This document shows, piece by piece, positions 1-10,402 of a stretch of 64,000 nt of DNA. Origin of the DNA: Cranoglanis bouderius (Eukaryota; Chordata; Actinopteri; Siluriformes; Cranoglanididae). Position 1 is the stretch's first letter. Every line of letters begins with the position of its first letter. A model generated the notes under the pieces. It was not told where the DNA came from. It did no database searches and saw only the letters and a list, made by a program, of their open reading frames with translations. The stretch covers positions 31,086,399-31,150,398 of the forward strand of contig CM042535.1 of the NCBI GenBank assembly GCA_023630585.1, in the 5' to 3' direction. The position numbers and the translations under genes are program-made.

Positions 1-340
1 TCTACATCCGAGCCTTCAAGAGGAAGCACTGGAATGAACCTTGCAGGGAAGGTCCATTTAAGGTGGTTCTTGCCACACCCACAGCTGTGAAAGTTGAAGG
101 AAGAGAGCAGTGGACCTGAATCACTGCAGCCGTGCCACTGGCAAAGGGAGAATCCTAGTGAATCCTGGTACAGGCCTAACTTGGGCAGGAACTGCATCAG
201 TCGAAGAACAAATTGGACCAGAACCAAGCACAGATTCAGGCAGTAGTGAGGAGGATGAACCAGTGGCAGGTTCGTCACGGGGCACGAGCCAAAGTCAGAT
301 TGAGAAGATTATATTTCAGATGCTGAGCCCTGTTTTTTGA
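1..340 (+). pseudogene. Endogenous retrovirus pol remnant (integrase C-terminus)
   Basis: In the frame starting at base 3 the first 38 codons read as the C-terminal end of a retroviral integrase: a tryptophan followed by E-G-P-F-K-V-V-L and then T-P-T-A-V-K-V-E-G, the usual order of the GPY/F region in gamma/epsilon-like integrases. The frame ends at a TGA near 117, and an overlapping acidic, Ser/Glu-rich open frame (110-340) follows. The rest of the element lies outside the window or is decayed. Assignment rests on this short motif only, so the exact retroviral class is uncertain. Confidence 0.55.
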
Positions 341-545
341 TATTTGATTTGGAAACATTTTTATAGGGGGTGGGAGCAACTATCCGTCATGGAACTGGTC
401 TATGACTGCACTCACTCAGGGGAACAGACTTGGCTGATTGCTGCTGGTCAGCGTGAGATGACCACCAAAATCCCCAGCAATAAACCTGTATGTACTTAAT
501 TAACCTGGCTTTTTTATTTTTATAAATATCATTGTTATAAAGACA

Positions 546-612
546 CTCTCGTGCCCAGGTTAGAAACACCACAGCAGATTTGACTCGTCCTGATGGACAG
601 TCTTCCACACCT
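546..612. repeat. 65-bp direct repeat, copy 1
   Basis: This segment, beginning near CCCAGGTTAGAAACACCACA, is repeated in the same orientation at about 1202-1266 with only a few substitutions. The copies are 655 bp apart. Their origin is unknown; they may mark a duplication inside the retroviral remnant. Confidence 0.6.
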
Positions 613-1201
613 CGAACCAGTACTGCCACTACACCAAACAGAGACATTGCTGTACCACCGAGCAGAACCCATCCGACCAGTTGTTGGATGATGAGTATAT
701 AGTTAACCTAGTATCTGAGACAGTAGATAGGGAACTCTATCAGTATGAACCCCGGGACTTTCTCGAGGAGCTAGAATTCAATCCACACCCCCCTCCAGGC
801 AGCCCTGTAATGAATAACCAGAATAGCGTTTAACTGTCCCAGCACCCGTACCCCCCTGAAATGGTTATGTGTGGCTATTGTGCTTATCTATGCTCTAGGT
901 GGTTTTATAATCTTAGAACAATCCTGCACCTGCACTCTCATGTGTAAAAGCTCTGACCTGTTCAGTTTATGCTGAAAAAACTTATTCACCTCCCACAGTT
1001 AAAATCCAAAAAAATTTTAAATTAAAAATTATTTAAATTCTTTAAAAATATGTAATGGGGAAGTTGACATTTTGGATACTTCCATTCAGATTTATTCTTT
1101 TGATGAGATTAATGTGTCAGCATCCGACCAGTTTTGTGTTAGGCACTGATGATGATAAAGGGAGCACTTTCCAAACTTTGTTTACATTAACTCAGTACAC
1201 T

Positions 1202-1266
1202 CCCGTTCCCAGGTTAGAAACACCACAGCAGATTCGACTCGTCCTGACGGACAGTCTTCCACAGGG
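1202..1266. repeat. 65-bp direct repeat, copy 2
   Basis: Second copy of the repeat at 546-612, in the same orientation. Confidence 0.6.
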
Positions 1267-2964
1267 TTGCATTGCTTATTCAATGAGTGTCTGCTGACAT
1301 CACGTGGGCAGAATGCGCTACATGAGCTTTAAATGTCACCAGTAGATGAAATCTCCACACATTCTTTTAGATATTCCAAATTCTTGTAAACTGTAATAAG
1401 GTCGAATGTATCTTGTATAAAAATGGCGTTAAACATTTTTAAGTCATTTAGGTTATAGTCTGCCTACTAATGTTAAAACTTATCTAAAGGGTGCTGTAGA
1501 TCTCATACCACTAATAAGGAATATCAATCTTACATTGATACAGCAAAGAGACTTAATCATAACATAACACCTCGGAGACCAAGACATCTCATTTGTTGCA
1601 GAGATTGATGCCACATTTACCTTCGCTGTTATTGGAATTTGTTATCAAATTCATACCCATCATTACATTACATTACATTACATTACATTAGTATCTTGCT
1701 ATCATCGCCAAATGATCCAAGTTCTTGTGATAAGTATCTTACCTGTCCTGAGTGCTGTGTGGACGTGTCCGACTCTGCTCTAAATTTGACACAATACATT
1801 AATGATCTAGGTGAGATTCGTGATCATGTATCAATCCAGTTAACAGTGACTGGTTAGTGGGTTTCCTGATGTTCTTTGTCTCCCTCCTGTTAAGTGTGCC
1901 CTGTTTCGCTGTTGCTGCCTATATGTCTCTGAAGAACTTGACCCAGGCCCAAGTAGCAGAAGCCACAATTTTCCTAGCTCCAGCTGATAGGCCTAATGCC
2001 TATATTTAATTTGATTTACATTTAAGCTTGGTATGCGGATAAATGGGTACGACCTATCCTTCTTTTGGGATAAGTAGATGGATAATCACCTGGCCAGTGG
2101 TTACAGAATGCAGAATAGTATAGAAGGGTTGAGCTTGCTTTGAATGTATTATGGGTTATAATCATATTGCAGCAATTATGCATGTTTATATATGTTTGTT
2201 ATCTAGTATAAACTGTTGTGAGTTCCCACTCTGTCTTTTCATCTCTGCCTTATCTAGGCGAGGCACCCCCGCCTCACAAGGGGGAAGGAGGATCAAACAT
2301 ACAAAAGAATGTTTAAATGATTGAGAACACAAAAATTTAACAAATATACTGCTAAACACAGATGAAAGGACAGCAGAAGGGATGGGAAAAAGTATTAATG
2401 ATGATATTTGTGAGCATATTTGTGAGGACAACACCTCTGCAAGGATATGGGCAGTGAAAACGAACTGAGAATGGACTGGGACTCTTTGAACTCTTCTGAC
2501 ACCTTTGCATGGACTCATAATGGATTTATGTTCTTTTCCATGTGAATGAAATTGCAAGCAATTGTATTAGAGAGACAAGGAGGACCAGGTGTTATCACTG
2601 TCGAGCACAAAGTGCTGGCAGGGTGGGAATTTTTCCTCGCCATTGGGCCAAGAGGTTTTTCGCCCACCCCTGGGACATCCATGAGAGAACCAAAAAAGAA
2701 AAAGAGCCCTTGAGTCCTGAAAAATACAAAGGTAGAGGTTAATAAAACCTATCTCAGAAAATACAGTAGGGACAAAATAGGTATATAACTAGATTTAGGG
2801 AATTATAGTTAAACATATTAGCAAATATGACAATATATAGGTATTGTTGCCCAGCCCAACCTGTTTCTAGTCTGCGACAGCCAGTACCGTGTCTACCCAT
2901 TTCCTGGAATTTGAACAGTAGCTCAGGAATAGCTCAGGTGTCTGTCATGCCATATTTTCTCCAC

Positions 2965-3449
2965 CTGTTGGTTATTGTCTTTACAGTGTTCCATAGTATA
3001 TCTATGATTGATATTTTTCAACAATGAGATCCCTTACCTGCTTTGTAAGCTCTTTGTGACCCATGGCTTTTCCAGTTGTATGTTACCAAGAAGATGTCAG
3101 GAAAATCCTATAGGAACAGCTGTACTTTATTTTGGGGTAATCAGTCACTTTAATTGATGGGACGTTTATACTAATTAGTATTTTACATGGGTTTGAATGT
3201 GATTGGTTGATTCTAAACACTGCCACATTCCCAATTATAAAAGGGTGTGCACATATATGCAAGCTGGGTATTGGAAGTTTTTGTTTTTCTTTGTTTCTCC
3301 CAAAAATATTTCTGGGTGTTTGTCACTTGATATTTATATGTTACAATTTCACAATAAAGATGAAAGGTTTTGACATGATTTAACTTTTTTTTTTATATCG
3401 TGAAAATCTGCCATTTAAACAGGGGTGTGTAGACTATTTATATCCACTG
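2965..3449 (-). mobile_element. Tc1-E fragment (5' end and terminal repeat)
   Basis: The sequence matches the 13100-13592 end of the complete Tc1-E at 12183-13592, including the internal part near TCCTATAGGAACAGCTG and the terminal motif AACAGGGGTGTGTAGAC before CCACTG. No transposase catalytic region remains, so it is a truncated copy. Confidence 0.7.
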
Positions 3450-3639
3450 TATTTGTATCTCAACCAATTGCAATGTGACTAATGTTTGTAGCATTTTGTG
3501 CACTTCTACTTAATCTGTTGTGTTTAGCTGCTGTTCCCTCTGCTCTTGTTACAGATATTTTGCACTTCCTTTTCTTACTAAGTTGTGCAGCACTTATAAT
3601 ACTGTGAAATTATCAAAAAGCTACATCCTTGTATTTTAC

Positions 3640-3863
3640 CTCACCACAAACTTGAGTATATCCAGTATGTACAATATGTTATTGAGCACACACACGCAGT
3701 GGCAAAGTCATGGGGGTTCTGGTAGCTGAAGCAGAGGTTCCCATTCTATAGTCTGAATGAGTCCCTCTCCACTCAGAAAGCACTGAGCGAACCTCAGGGA
3801 CTGGTTTGGTTTCTGCTGCTCAAAGGTGTCATTCACACTGTCCCCTCCGACCAACACCAAGAC
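3640..3863 (-). pseudogene. Kelch-segment exon of the BTB-kelch pseudogene
   Basis: On the minus strand the reading contains VLVLVGGDSVNDTFEQ, then QLPEPP followed by a stop (TGA, likely from CGA) and a kelch-like hydrophobic block with NNILYIL. A pyrimidine-rich acceptor precedes GTCTTGG at 3863 and a donor GAG|GTAAAA ends it at 3640. Only one kelch-like unit is visible and no further kelch exons are found at lower coordinates. The first 30 or so bases of the exon, with its acceptor, belong to the palindrome at 3831-3990. Confidence 0.55.
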
Positions 3864-3990
3864 CTTCAAGTGAGAAAAGGCAATGTATTTAATGTGTGTA
3901 TTCAATGTACATACATTGAATACACACATTAAATACATTGCCTTTTCTCACTTGAAGGTCTTGGTGTTGGTCGGAGGGGACAGTGTGAAT
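3831..3990. repeat. Perfect palindrome, 79-bp arms, 2-nt spacer
   Basis: Arms 3831-3909 and 3912-3990 are exact reverse complements around CA at 3910-3911. The left arm contains the start of the kelch exon (minus strand), so the right arm is an inverted duplicate of the same coding bases. Homology stops abruptly at 3830/3991. Confidence 0.95.
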
Positions 3991-4050
3991 TCAGTGTAAT
4001 TCACTTAATTAGTACAATAATATGCACCCCTTAATACACAATGATGAAAC

Positions 4051-4149
4051 AATAAGAACAACGCCACAAACAACAATAACATCTGTGATCATAGAACAAA
4101 CCGTTCTATGATCACAGAAGTTATTGTTGTTTGTGGCATTGTTCTTATT
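4051..4149. repeat. Inverted repeat, 47-bp arms with 2 mismatches, 5-nt loop
   Basis: Arms 4051-4097 and 4103-4149 pair except at two positions, around the loop AAACC. It starts 60 bp after the longer palindrome. No transposon termini were recognised. Confidence 0.9.
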
Positions 4150-4575
4150 GTATACATTTAACCCTTCTGTTCACGGCTAGAAATTGATGTACTGTTACCC
4201 CAGGTCATTTCTTTTGATTTTTTAAGCAGTACAGATTGTACAATTTTGTTTAACAAGCTCATCAGTATCCTCAGAAAACACCCACAGACTATTTAACCTA
4301 ATACATTTGTATAAGAGTTACATGGCTCCAAATAAATCACTATTCATAGTAGTATCCCTAGATGCTGAAAGGGTAGAGTGGACCTATTTATATGTTACAA
4401 TTTCGACTACAAAGAACTACCTGACAATGATGCGCATTATCCCCAATGTCGTTTGCACTCTTCACTGAACCCTTGGCTGCTTCTATTAGACAGTGTAAAA
4501 AAAATCTAAGGTATCCAGTCAAAGTCATACCACCATAAAATGAGTTTATATGCTGATAACATTTTACGTCACCAG

Positions 4576-4693
4576 TCCTCTTCCATCAGTCCATATTCTG
4601 TTTTTTCCATATTGTCTCGTCCATCAGTCCATATTCTGATTTTTCCATATTCTGATTTTTCCATACTGTCTCTTCCATCAGTTCATATTCTGA
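4576..4693. repeat. Minisatellite, about three units of 40 bp
   Basis: The unit containing TTCCATCAGTCCATATTCTG followed by TTTTTCCATATTGTCT is repeated about three times with small differences and one partial unit. Confidence 0.8.
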
Positions 4694-4727
4694 TTAATGA
4701 CTATATGTCTGGTTACTCCATTAACTG

Positions 4728-5909
4728 GTCAAAAAATACAATTGCAAACAAAACACAGGTTTATCAATAAATAAATTATAGGTGTGCAACAATTATTCGC
4801 ATTCTTTTAGTCAATACTGTGTGCTTACCTCTCTTTGCCAAGATAACAGCTCTGAGTCTTCTCCTATAATGCCCGGTGAGGTTGGAGAATACATGGCAAG
4901 GGATCTGAGACCATTCCTCCATGCAGAATCTCTCCAGATCCTTCAAATTTCGAGGTCCACACTGGTGGACACTCCTCTTCAGTTCACCCCACAGGTTTTC
5001 TATGGGTTCCAAGTCAGGGGACTGGGATGGCCATGGCAGGACCTTGATTTTGTGGTCAGTAAACAATTTTTGTGTTGATTTTGATGTATGTTTTGGATCA
5101 TTGTCCTGCTGGAAGACCCAACCACGGCCCATTTTAAGCTTTCTGGCAGAGACAGTCAGGTTTTAATTTAATATTTGTTGATATTTGATCTTTGATATTT
5201 GAGTCAATGATACCATGTATCCTAACAAAATGTCCAGGTCCTCTGGCAGAAAAACAGCCCCAAAACATTAATCAGCCACCACCATGTTTAACAGTAGGCA
5301 TGAGCTACTTTTCCATATGGCTACCTCTCTGTATGCGCCAAAACCAAAAACTCTATTTTGGTTTGATCTGACCATAGAACCCGATCCCATTTGAAGGGAT
5401 CTCCCATTTAATATCTGTTGATATTTAATAGAGTCCATGATGCCATGTATCCTAACAAAATGTCCAGGTTCTCTGGCAGAAAAACAGCCCCTAAACATTA
5501 AAGAGCCACCACCATATGCAACCATGGGCATGAGGTACTTTTCCACATGGCTACCTCTCTGTGTGCGCCAAAACCACCTCTGGTGTTTAATGCCAAAAAG
5601 CTCTATTTTTCCAGTAGTTTCAGTAGTGTCTGGCAAACTGAAGACGTTTGAGTTTGTTTTTGGATGAGTAGAGGCTTTTTTCTTGAAACCCTTCCAAACA
5701 ACTTGTGGTGATGTAGCTGAATTCGGACTGTAGTTTTGGAGACTTTCTGACCCCACATCACAAGTAACTTCTGCAATTCTCCAGCTGTGATCCTTGGAGA
5801 TTTTTGGCCACTTGAACCATCCTCTTCACAGTGCGTTGAGACGATATAGACATGCGTCCAATTCCCGGTTGATTCATAACATTTCCAGTTGACTTGATTA
5901 TGAAGTTTA
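4728..5909 (-). mobile_element. Tc1-A copy 1, truncated and rearranged
   Basis: Minus-strand frames encode Tc1 transposase: the C-terminal DDE region (5132-4776, with FQQDNDPKHTSKST and WPSQSPDLEPIENLWGE) and the centre (5756-5268). The outer terminal repeat is missing on the low side and the N-terminus is cut at about 5909, where Tc1-D begins. A stretch of about 135 bp is present twice (5195-5330 and 5435-5570) with roughly 10 percent divergence, so the copy looks like a joint of two different A elements. It is non-functional. Confidence 0.85.
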
Positions 5910-7275
5910 TTATTAAAAAGATCACCCCCTCCTAAAAATGACTTGTAAACTCAATCAGGTGTAGCTAATCACCTTCTCAATGGCAAAAAAAGCCATTTGA
6001 CTTTCAACTGTGGTCATTTTGATTAGCTCAGCATGAAAAGAGCTTTCCTGGAGCATTTCAGTCCTTGGTAGTGCAACTGAAGCAAACAATCAACTATGGG
6101 TGGCAAGGCACTGTCAAAAGATCTCTGGGATAAAGTTGTGGACAGGCACAAGTCAGGAGATGAATACAAAAAAAATTCAAAGGCTTTATCAATGCCTAGA
6201 AGCACAGTGAAGTCTATTATTAAGAAGTGGAAGGTATTTGGTACAACACAGACCCTCCTTGGATCAGGACATCGCTCCAAACTGGATGAAAGAGCCAGGA
6301 GGAAACTGGTCAGAGAGGCTACCAAGAGGCCTACAGCAACTCTAAAGCAGTTGCAGGAATTTATGACAAAGAGTGGTCATTGTGTGCATGTGACAACAAT
6401 ATCACAAATTCACCACCAATGTGGCTTGTATGGGAGGGTTGCAAGAAAAAAGCCACTCCTCAAGAAAGGCCACATGCAGTCACAACTGAGCTTTGCCAAA
6501 ACACACCTTGAAGATTCGGGTCAGATGGGACTAAAATTTAATTATTTTGACGATAAACAATATGTCTCGCGAAAATCCAATACAGCTCACCATCCAAATA
6601 ACACCATTCCTACAGTAAAGCATGGAGGTGGTAATATCCTGTTATGGGGGTGTTTCTCTGCAGCAGGGACTGGAGCAGGATAGAAGGTAAAATGGATGGG
6701 GCAAAATACCATCAAATTCTTTAGGAAAATCTGCTGCCCTCTGCCAGAAAGTTGTCAATGGGAAGAAGATTTACCTTCCAACCTGACAATGACCCAAAGC
6801 ACACAGCAAAACTGACCACACAGTGGTTGAAGGAGACGAAGGTGAATGTCCTTGCATGGTCTAGTCAGAGCCCAGACTTAAACCCCATTGAAAATCTGTG
6901 GAATGACTTAAAGACTGCAGTCCACAAATGGTCACCATCAAATTTAACTGAACTTGAGCAGTTCTGCAAAGAAGAGTGGGCAAATATTGCAAAGTCTAGA
7001 TGTGCAAAGTTAGTAGAGACATATCCCAACAGACTAAAGGCTGTAATTAATGCAAACGGTGGTTCAACAAAATGGGGGGTGATCCTTTTTCCAACTCAGT
7101 GATTCTGTTTTTAATTTTTAATTTTTTTTCTGACATGTTGGTGTTATATCTTTCAATTGGATGTTATAAGTTGCACTGAGTAAATACAGCTGGATAAAAC
7201 AAAAACTGTGTCCGTCTTCATTTCAGGCTGAAAAGCAACAAAATGCGATTATTTTATTCTTTTCTATACCCACTG
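5910..7275 (+). mobile_element. Tc1-D copy 1 with broken transposase
   Basis: Reads on the plus strand as MGGKALSKDLWDKVV (6096 onward), helix-turn-helix region, then HGGGNILLWGCFSAAGTG, and a second frame from 6752 with FQPDNDPKHTAKLT and WSSQSPDLNPIENLW. The first catalytic aspartate region (normally W-S-D-E) is lost near 6520-6550 and a frameshift separates the two frames. The right end is CTATACCCACTG followed by TA. The left terminal repeat is missing because the copy abuts Tc1-A. Confidence 0.85.
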
Positions 7276-7431
7276 TATGTCCCATGGTCACCTCATGCCC
7301 TCATGTGTTACCTTCTGGCCCTCTCTTTTAGTTATGTTGTCATAGCTAGTCTTGTCTGAAGCCCTTCTTGCACTTTGCACAATGTACTGCGTCTTAACCA
7401 CTATAGGACAAGAGCATACCTAATCATCTCT

Positions 7432-7433
<2 letters not shown>

Positions 7434-7470
<37 letters not shown>
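7434..7470. repeat. (CT)n microsatellite
   Basis: An uninterrupted run of about 18 CT dinucleotides. Confidence 0.95.
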
Positions 7471-7473
<3 letters not shown>

Positions 7474-7549
7474 GAACTACACATTACTAATGCTGCTTGA
7501 TGAGATGCCAGTGATCCTGACTCCATCCTGATGCTCTACTTCTGCTTGG

Positions 7550-7920
7550 AACTTCTTTCACCTGAGAATCACTCGCTACTGGTGAGGAAGCCCCCACATA
7601 GATGTCCTAAAGATGACCGTGGATGGTTTCACTTGGATAGCCTCATGTTATACAGTTGTGGAAGAGAAATGACTCATAATCTCACTATCTGGTGTCACTC
7701 AGAAGAGAATGGGTTCCCTTTTGTGTCTGATCACCCTCAAGGTTTCTTCCTCATGTCACCTCAGGGAGTTTTTCCTTGCAACAATGAAAGTCTGGCTTGC
7801 TTATTAGGGATCTAAATCTAAATCCATATGCAGATTTCTGTAAAGCTGCTTTGTGACAATGTCCACTGTTAAAGCACTATATAAATAAATTAAAATTAGA
7901 ATTAAATTGAATTGAATTAA
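7550..7920 (-). repeat. Short interspersed repeat, 'GCTGCTTTGTGACAATGTCC' family
   Basis: This fish repeat carries AAGGTTTCTTCCTCATGTCA and TGTAAAGCTGCTTTGTGACA and ends in TATATAAATAAA. The reverse complement of the same family is inserted at 17723-17911, and a shorter copy lies at 45323-45412. It has no coding potential; the open frame across it is incidental. Confidence 0.75.
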
Positions 7921-8465
7921 ACATTAAACCTTTCTGTATGCAAATAATCAATATTGAACTTGATGGCGTTTGAGTAATTTTGCCACAAAGAAAGGACGGA
8001 AATTACTGTGACAGAATATACAAGGCTGTTAGAGACTTGTTAGAGACTAAAGAGATGTGCAGCTGTGATTATGAACAAAGGTGGCCCTACCACACTCTTA
8101 AGTGTTAATATGTATAAAGTCAGTTGGTTTTTGGTTTACACTTAATTGATATAACTTTGTAGATCAATTTTTCTTTATGCTTATGAGTGGTTAAAAAAAG
8201 CTCTGTTCGACACATTATTGTTTCATATTGTAAAAGAATAAAAAGTCTAAAGTGTGTGTATAATTTCTGGTCACAGTACCTATGGCTTTTGCTGATACTA
8301 ATTCAACACTGAAAAACAAGTTTTGCTCTTTATAGTAATGAACCTTCTCGTCTAGTTGACTCATTAGTGGGATGTGGACTCTCTGGAGAAGTCCTGTTAA
8401 ATTGGCCAGCTTGTGGGCTTTATCCTCCTCAACCCAACTCATTAAGACCTTGAATACCACCACCT

Positions 8466-8603
8466 TGAGAGAGAGAGAGACAGAGAGAGAGAGAGACACA
8501 CACACACACAGATTTGTCTGTAATAATGTAAATGGTCTGCACCTTAGCAGTTCTACAAAGTGCTTCAATCACCCATTCACACACACACACACACACACAC
8601 ACC
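8466..8603. repeat. GA and CA microsatellites
   Basis: (GA)n at 8466-8494, (CA)n directly after it, and a second (CA)n at 8577-8603. Open frames crossing them are artefacts of the repeats. Confidence 0.9.
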
Positions 8604-8732
8604 CGCCATGCAAGGTGCTAGCCTGCCATCAGGAGCAACTTGGGGTTCAATGCCTTGCACATGGACACTTTGGCCAGGGATTGAACCACCAACCCTGCGA
8701 TTAGTGGACAACCCACTCTACCACCTGAGCTG
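8600..8732 (-). repeat. tRNA-derived SINE fragment
   Basis: Read on the minus strand the right end resembles a tRNA head (GCTCAGGTGGTAGAGTGGGT, then a box-B-like stretch around GGTTCAATCCC), followed by a tail common in fish SINEs. It is not a tRNA gene because no anticodon arm and acceptor stem can be paired. Confidence 0.55.
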
Positions 8733-8789
8733 TCTTTGTTCATGTGTTCATTCATCCATCCATTAATTCATTAATTTGTTCATTCATTC

Positions 8790-9082
8790 ATCTTTACTAG
8801 CCACTTTATTGTGGTTTAGGTTGAGTTGGATATGAAACCTTCTTTGGAGCACTCAGCACAATAAATACACCCTGCATGATACCAGTCTATGGCAGAGTTT
8901 CACATACACACCATCAAACCTAGAGGCATGTGTTTGGGAGGTAAAAGAATATCGTAGTACTAGGAGGAATCACAAAGAGACAGGGAGAATATGTAAAACT
9001 CAAAGACTGAGAAACCAGTGCTCAGGATTGAACCATGGAACTGAGGCACCAACTGTACCTGCTGCACAACTGTGCTGACCTG
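8790..9082. repeat. Degenerate SINE-like fish repeat
   Basis: Contains the hallmark strings TGTTTGGGAGGTAAAAGA, GGAGAATATGTAAAACTC and GGATTGAACCATGG that occur in a widespread fish interspersed repeat. It is divergent and boundaries are approximate. Confidence 0.45.
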
Positions 9083-9497
9083 TTATGTAGCTGTTTCTGT
9101 GGGATTTTGTAGACATCTTGGTTTCATCTGACTGCTGAAGCCATGGTCTGCAAAGAGCTGACAAAGCCTGCACAGGGTCTTACTAGCTTTGTCTTATTCT
9201 CGTATCCAGCAGCAAAGTTCATCACCCTTTTCCGGCAGACGGAAGCCGCACCTCCGCCTCCCAGATGGAAGGCTATGGCTCCTCCCCTTTTCAGGTGGAC
9301 GGCAGCCACATCTCCACGTCCCTGGCGGACAGCAACCGCTCCTCCCCTTTCAGGCGGACGGCAGCGGTTCCTCCGCATCCTGGGAGATGGCAGCAACTCC
9401 TCCATCCTCCTCAGCAACCGCTCCAGCACCACCGCCTCCTCGGCATCACGATCCTCCCACAGCAGCGAGAGCTCTTCGACAGTGCATCCCTCCTCCC

Positions 9498-9514
9498 TCC
9501 CGGGTTTCGGCACC
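9498..9514 (-). promoter_or_regulatory. Candidate retroelement primer-binding site
   Basis: GGTGCCGAAACCCGGGA on the minus strand lies 2 nt after an LTR-like terminus GTTACA. This spacing and sequence are typical of tRNA-primed Gypsy elements. Confidence 0.55.
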
Positions 9515-10289
9515 AGTGTAACAAACTTTAAAGTCGGGCAAGGAGGAGGCGGGAACCGGTTGAACATAAATGCAAGTTTAATGATAAACAAAACTCAAAC
9601 ATAAAATAAAACACAAACGGAACACAAAGTGCATGTGCATCTCTCTCCCTCTCCCCGGTGCTTCCAGACGCTCCTTTATCTTTCTCCCACTGATTAGACA
9701 AATCAGTGCCAGGTGTGCATCCTCACAGCCTGGCCACTCCCTCCTCCTCCTCACACCTTGCTTCCATCGCACACTAAGGAAGGATGCTGGTAACTTGGGA
9801 TTATGGATGAGACTCAACTGATTATGATCCATCCATTCTTCTACTGCTGCTCCATCTTTATTGGTGCTGGGGTAATCCCACTGGGTGTTGTGACTATTGA
9901 AGTTAATAACTATTGGCTTGCTATGCATATCTGGAAGTGTCCTTGTTGTCGCAAAAGACTCATTTGGAGGTTTGTACACAGATGCTATCAGTGTCGCAGA
10001 GATGAATGGCTACAGCTTTTATGCCAGTTTAACAAAGACCACACTTCAATACTATCGATGAGGTCTTTCAACAACTATCGTCATAACCAGGAATTTTGGG
10101 GCAGGTGGTGTTGCTCTCCCGTGTATCTCCTGGAGACAGAGGATGTCAAAATTGATTATTGCGCATACATTAACCAGAAGTTCACTTTTTGATGTTGAGA
10201 ACCATTCAGCATTTGCTGATATGATAGCCACAGCTGGTCCTAAGGATGGCCCTCTGTTTCGGGTGAGGGAGGGTCTCATCCTGTGTTCT

Positions 10290-10402
10290 CTTTGTAGCTT
10301 GCTTTGGTTTTGCTTTGCTTTGTGCTTCGGGTTTTGCTTTGGGTTCGCTTTGCTGTTTGCTTTGCTTTGCTTTGCTTTGCTTTGTTTGCATTGCTTTGCT
10401 CT
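10290..10402. repeat. TTTGC pentanucleotide minisatellite
   Basis: Repeated TTTGC/TTTGG units. The Lys/Gln/Ser-rich frames across it are repeat translations. Confidence 0.85.

Larger units (their letters stand above)
341..2960. other. Unassigned stretch, probably retroviral decay products
   Basis: No convincing gene is seen. A short open frame near 690-830 with a Pro-rich end could be an accessory or envelope remnant of the same retrovirus, but nothing identifies it. About 65 bp at 546-612 recur at 1202-1266 with few differences. A purine-rich run near 2278-2292 could be a polypurine tract but no matching LTR pair was found. A CATTA pentanucleotide run lies at 1660-1690. Confidence 0.3.

Noticed and set aside
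2278..2292. Polypurine tract and 3' LTR of the retroviral remnant
   Set aside because: A purine run is present but no LTR start or matching second LTR could be found nearby.
8372..8704. 110-codon frame with His-Thr repeats
   Set aside because: It spans GA and CA microsatellites and a SINE; no domain is seen.
9143..9604. Pro/Ser-rich 153-codon frame and its overlapping frames
   Set aside because: They are shadows of a GC-rich retroelement leader read on the wrong strand; frames are open on both strands because of composition.
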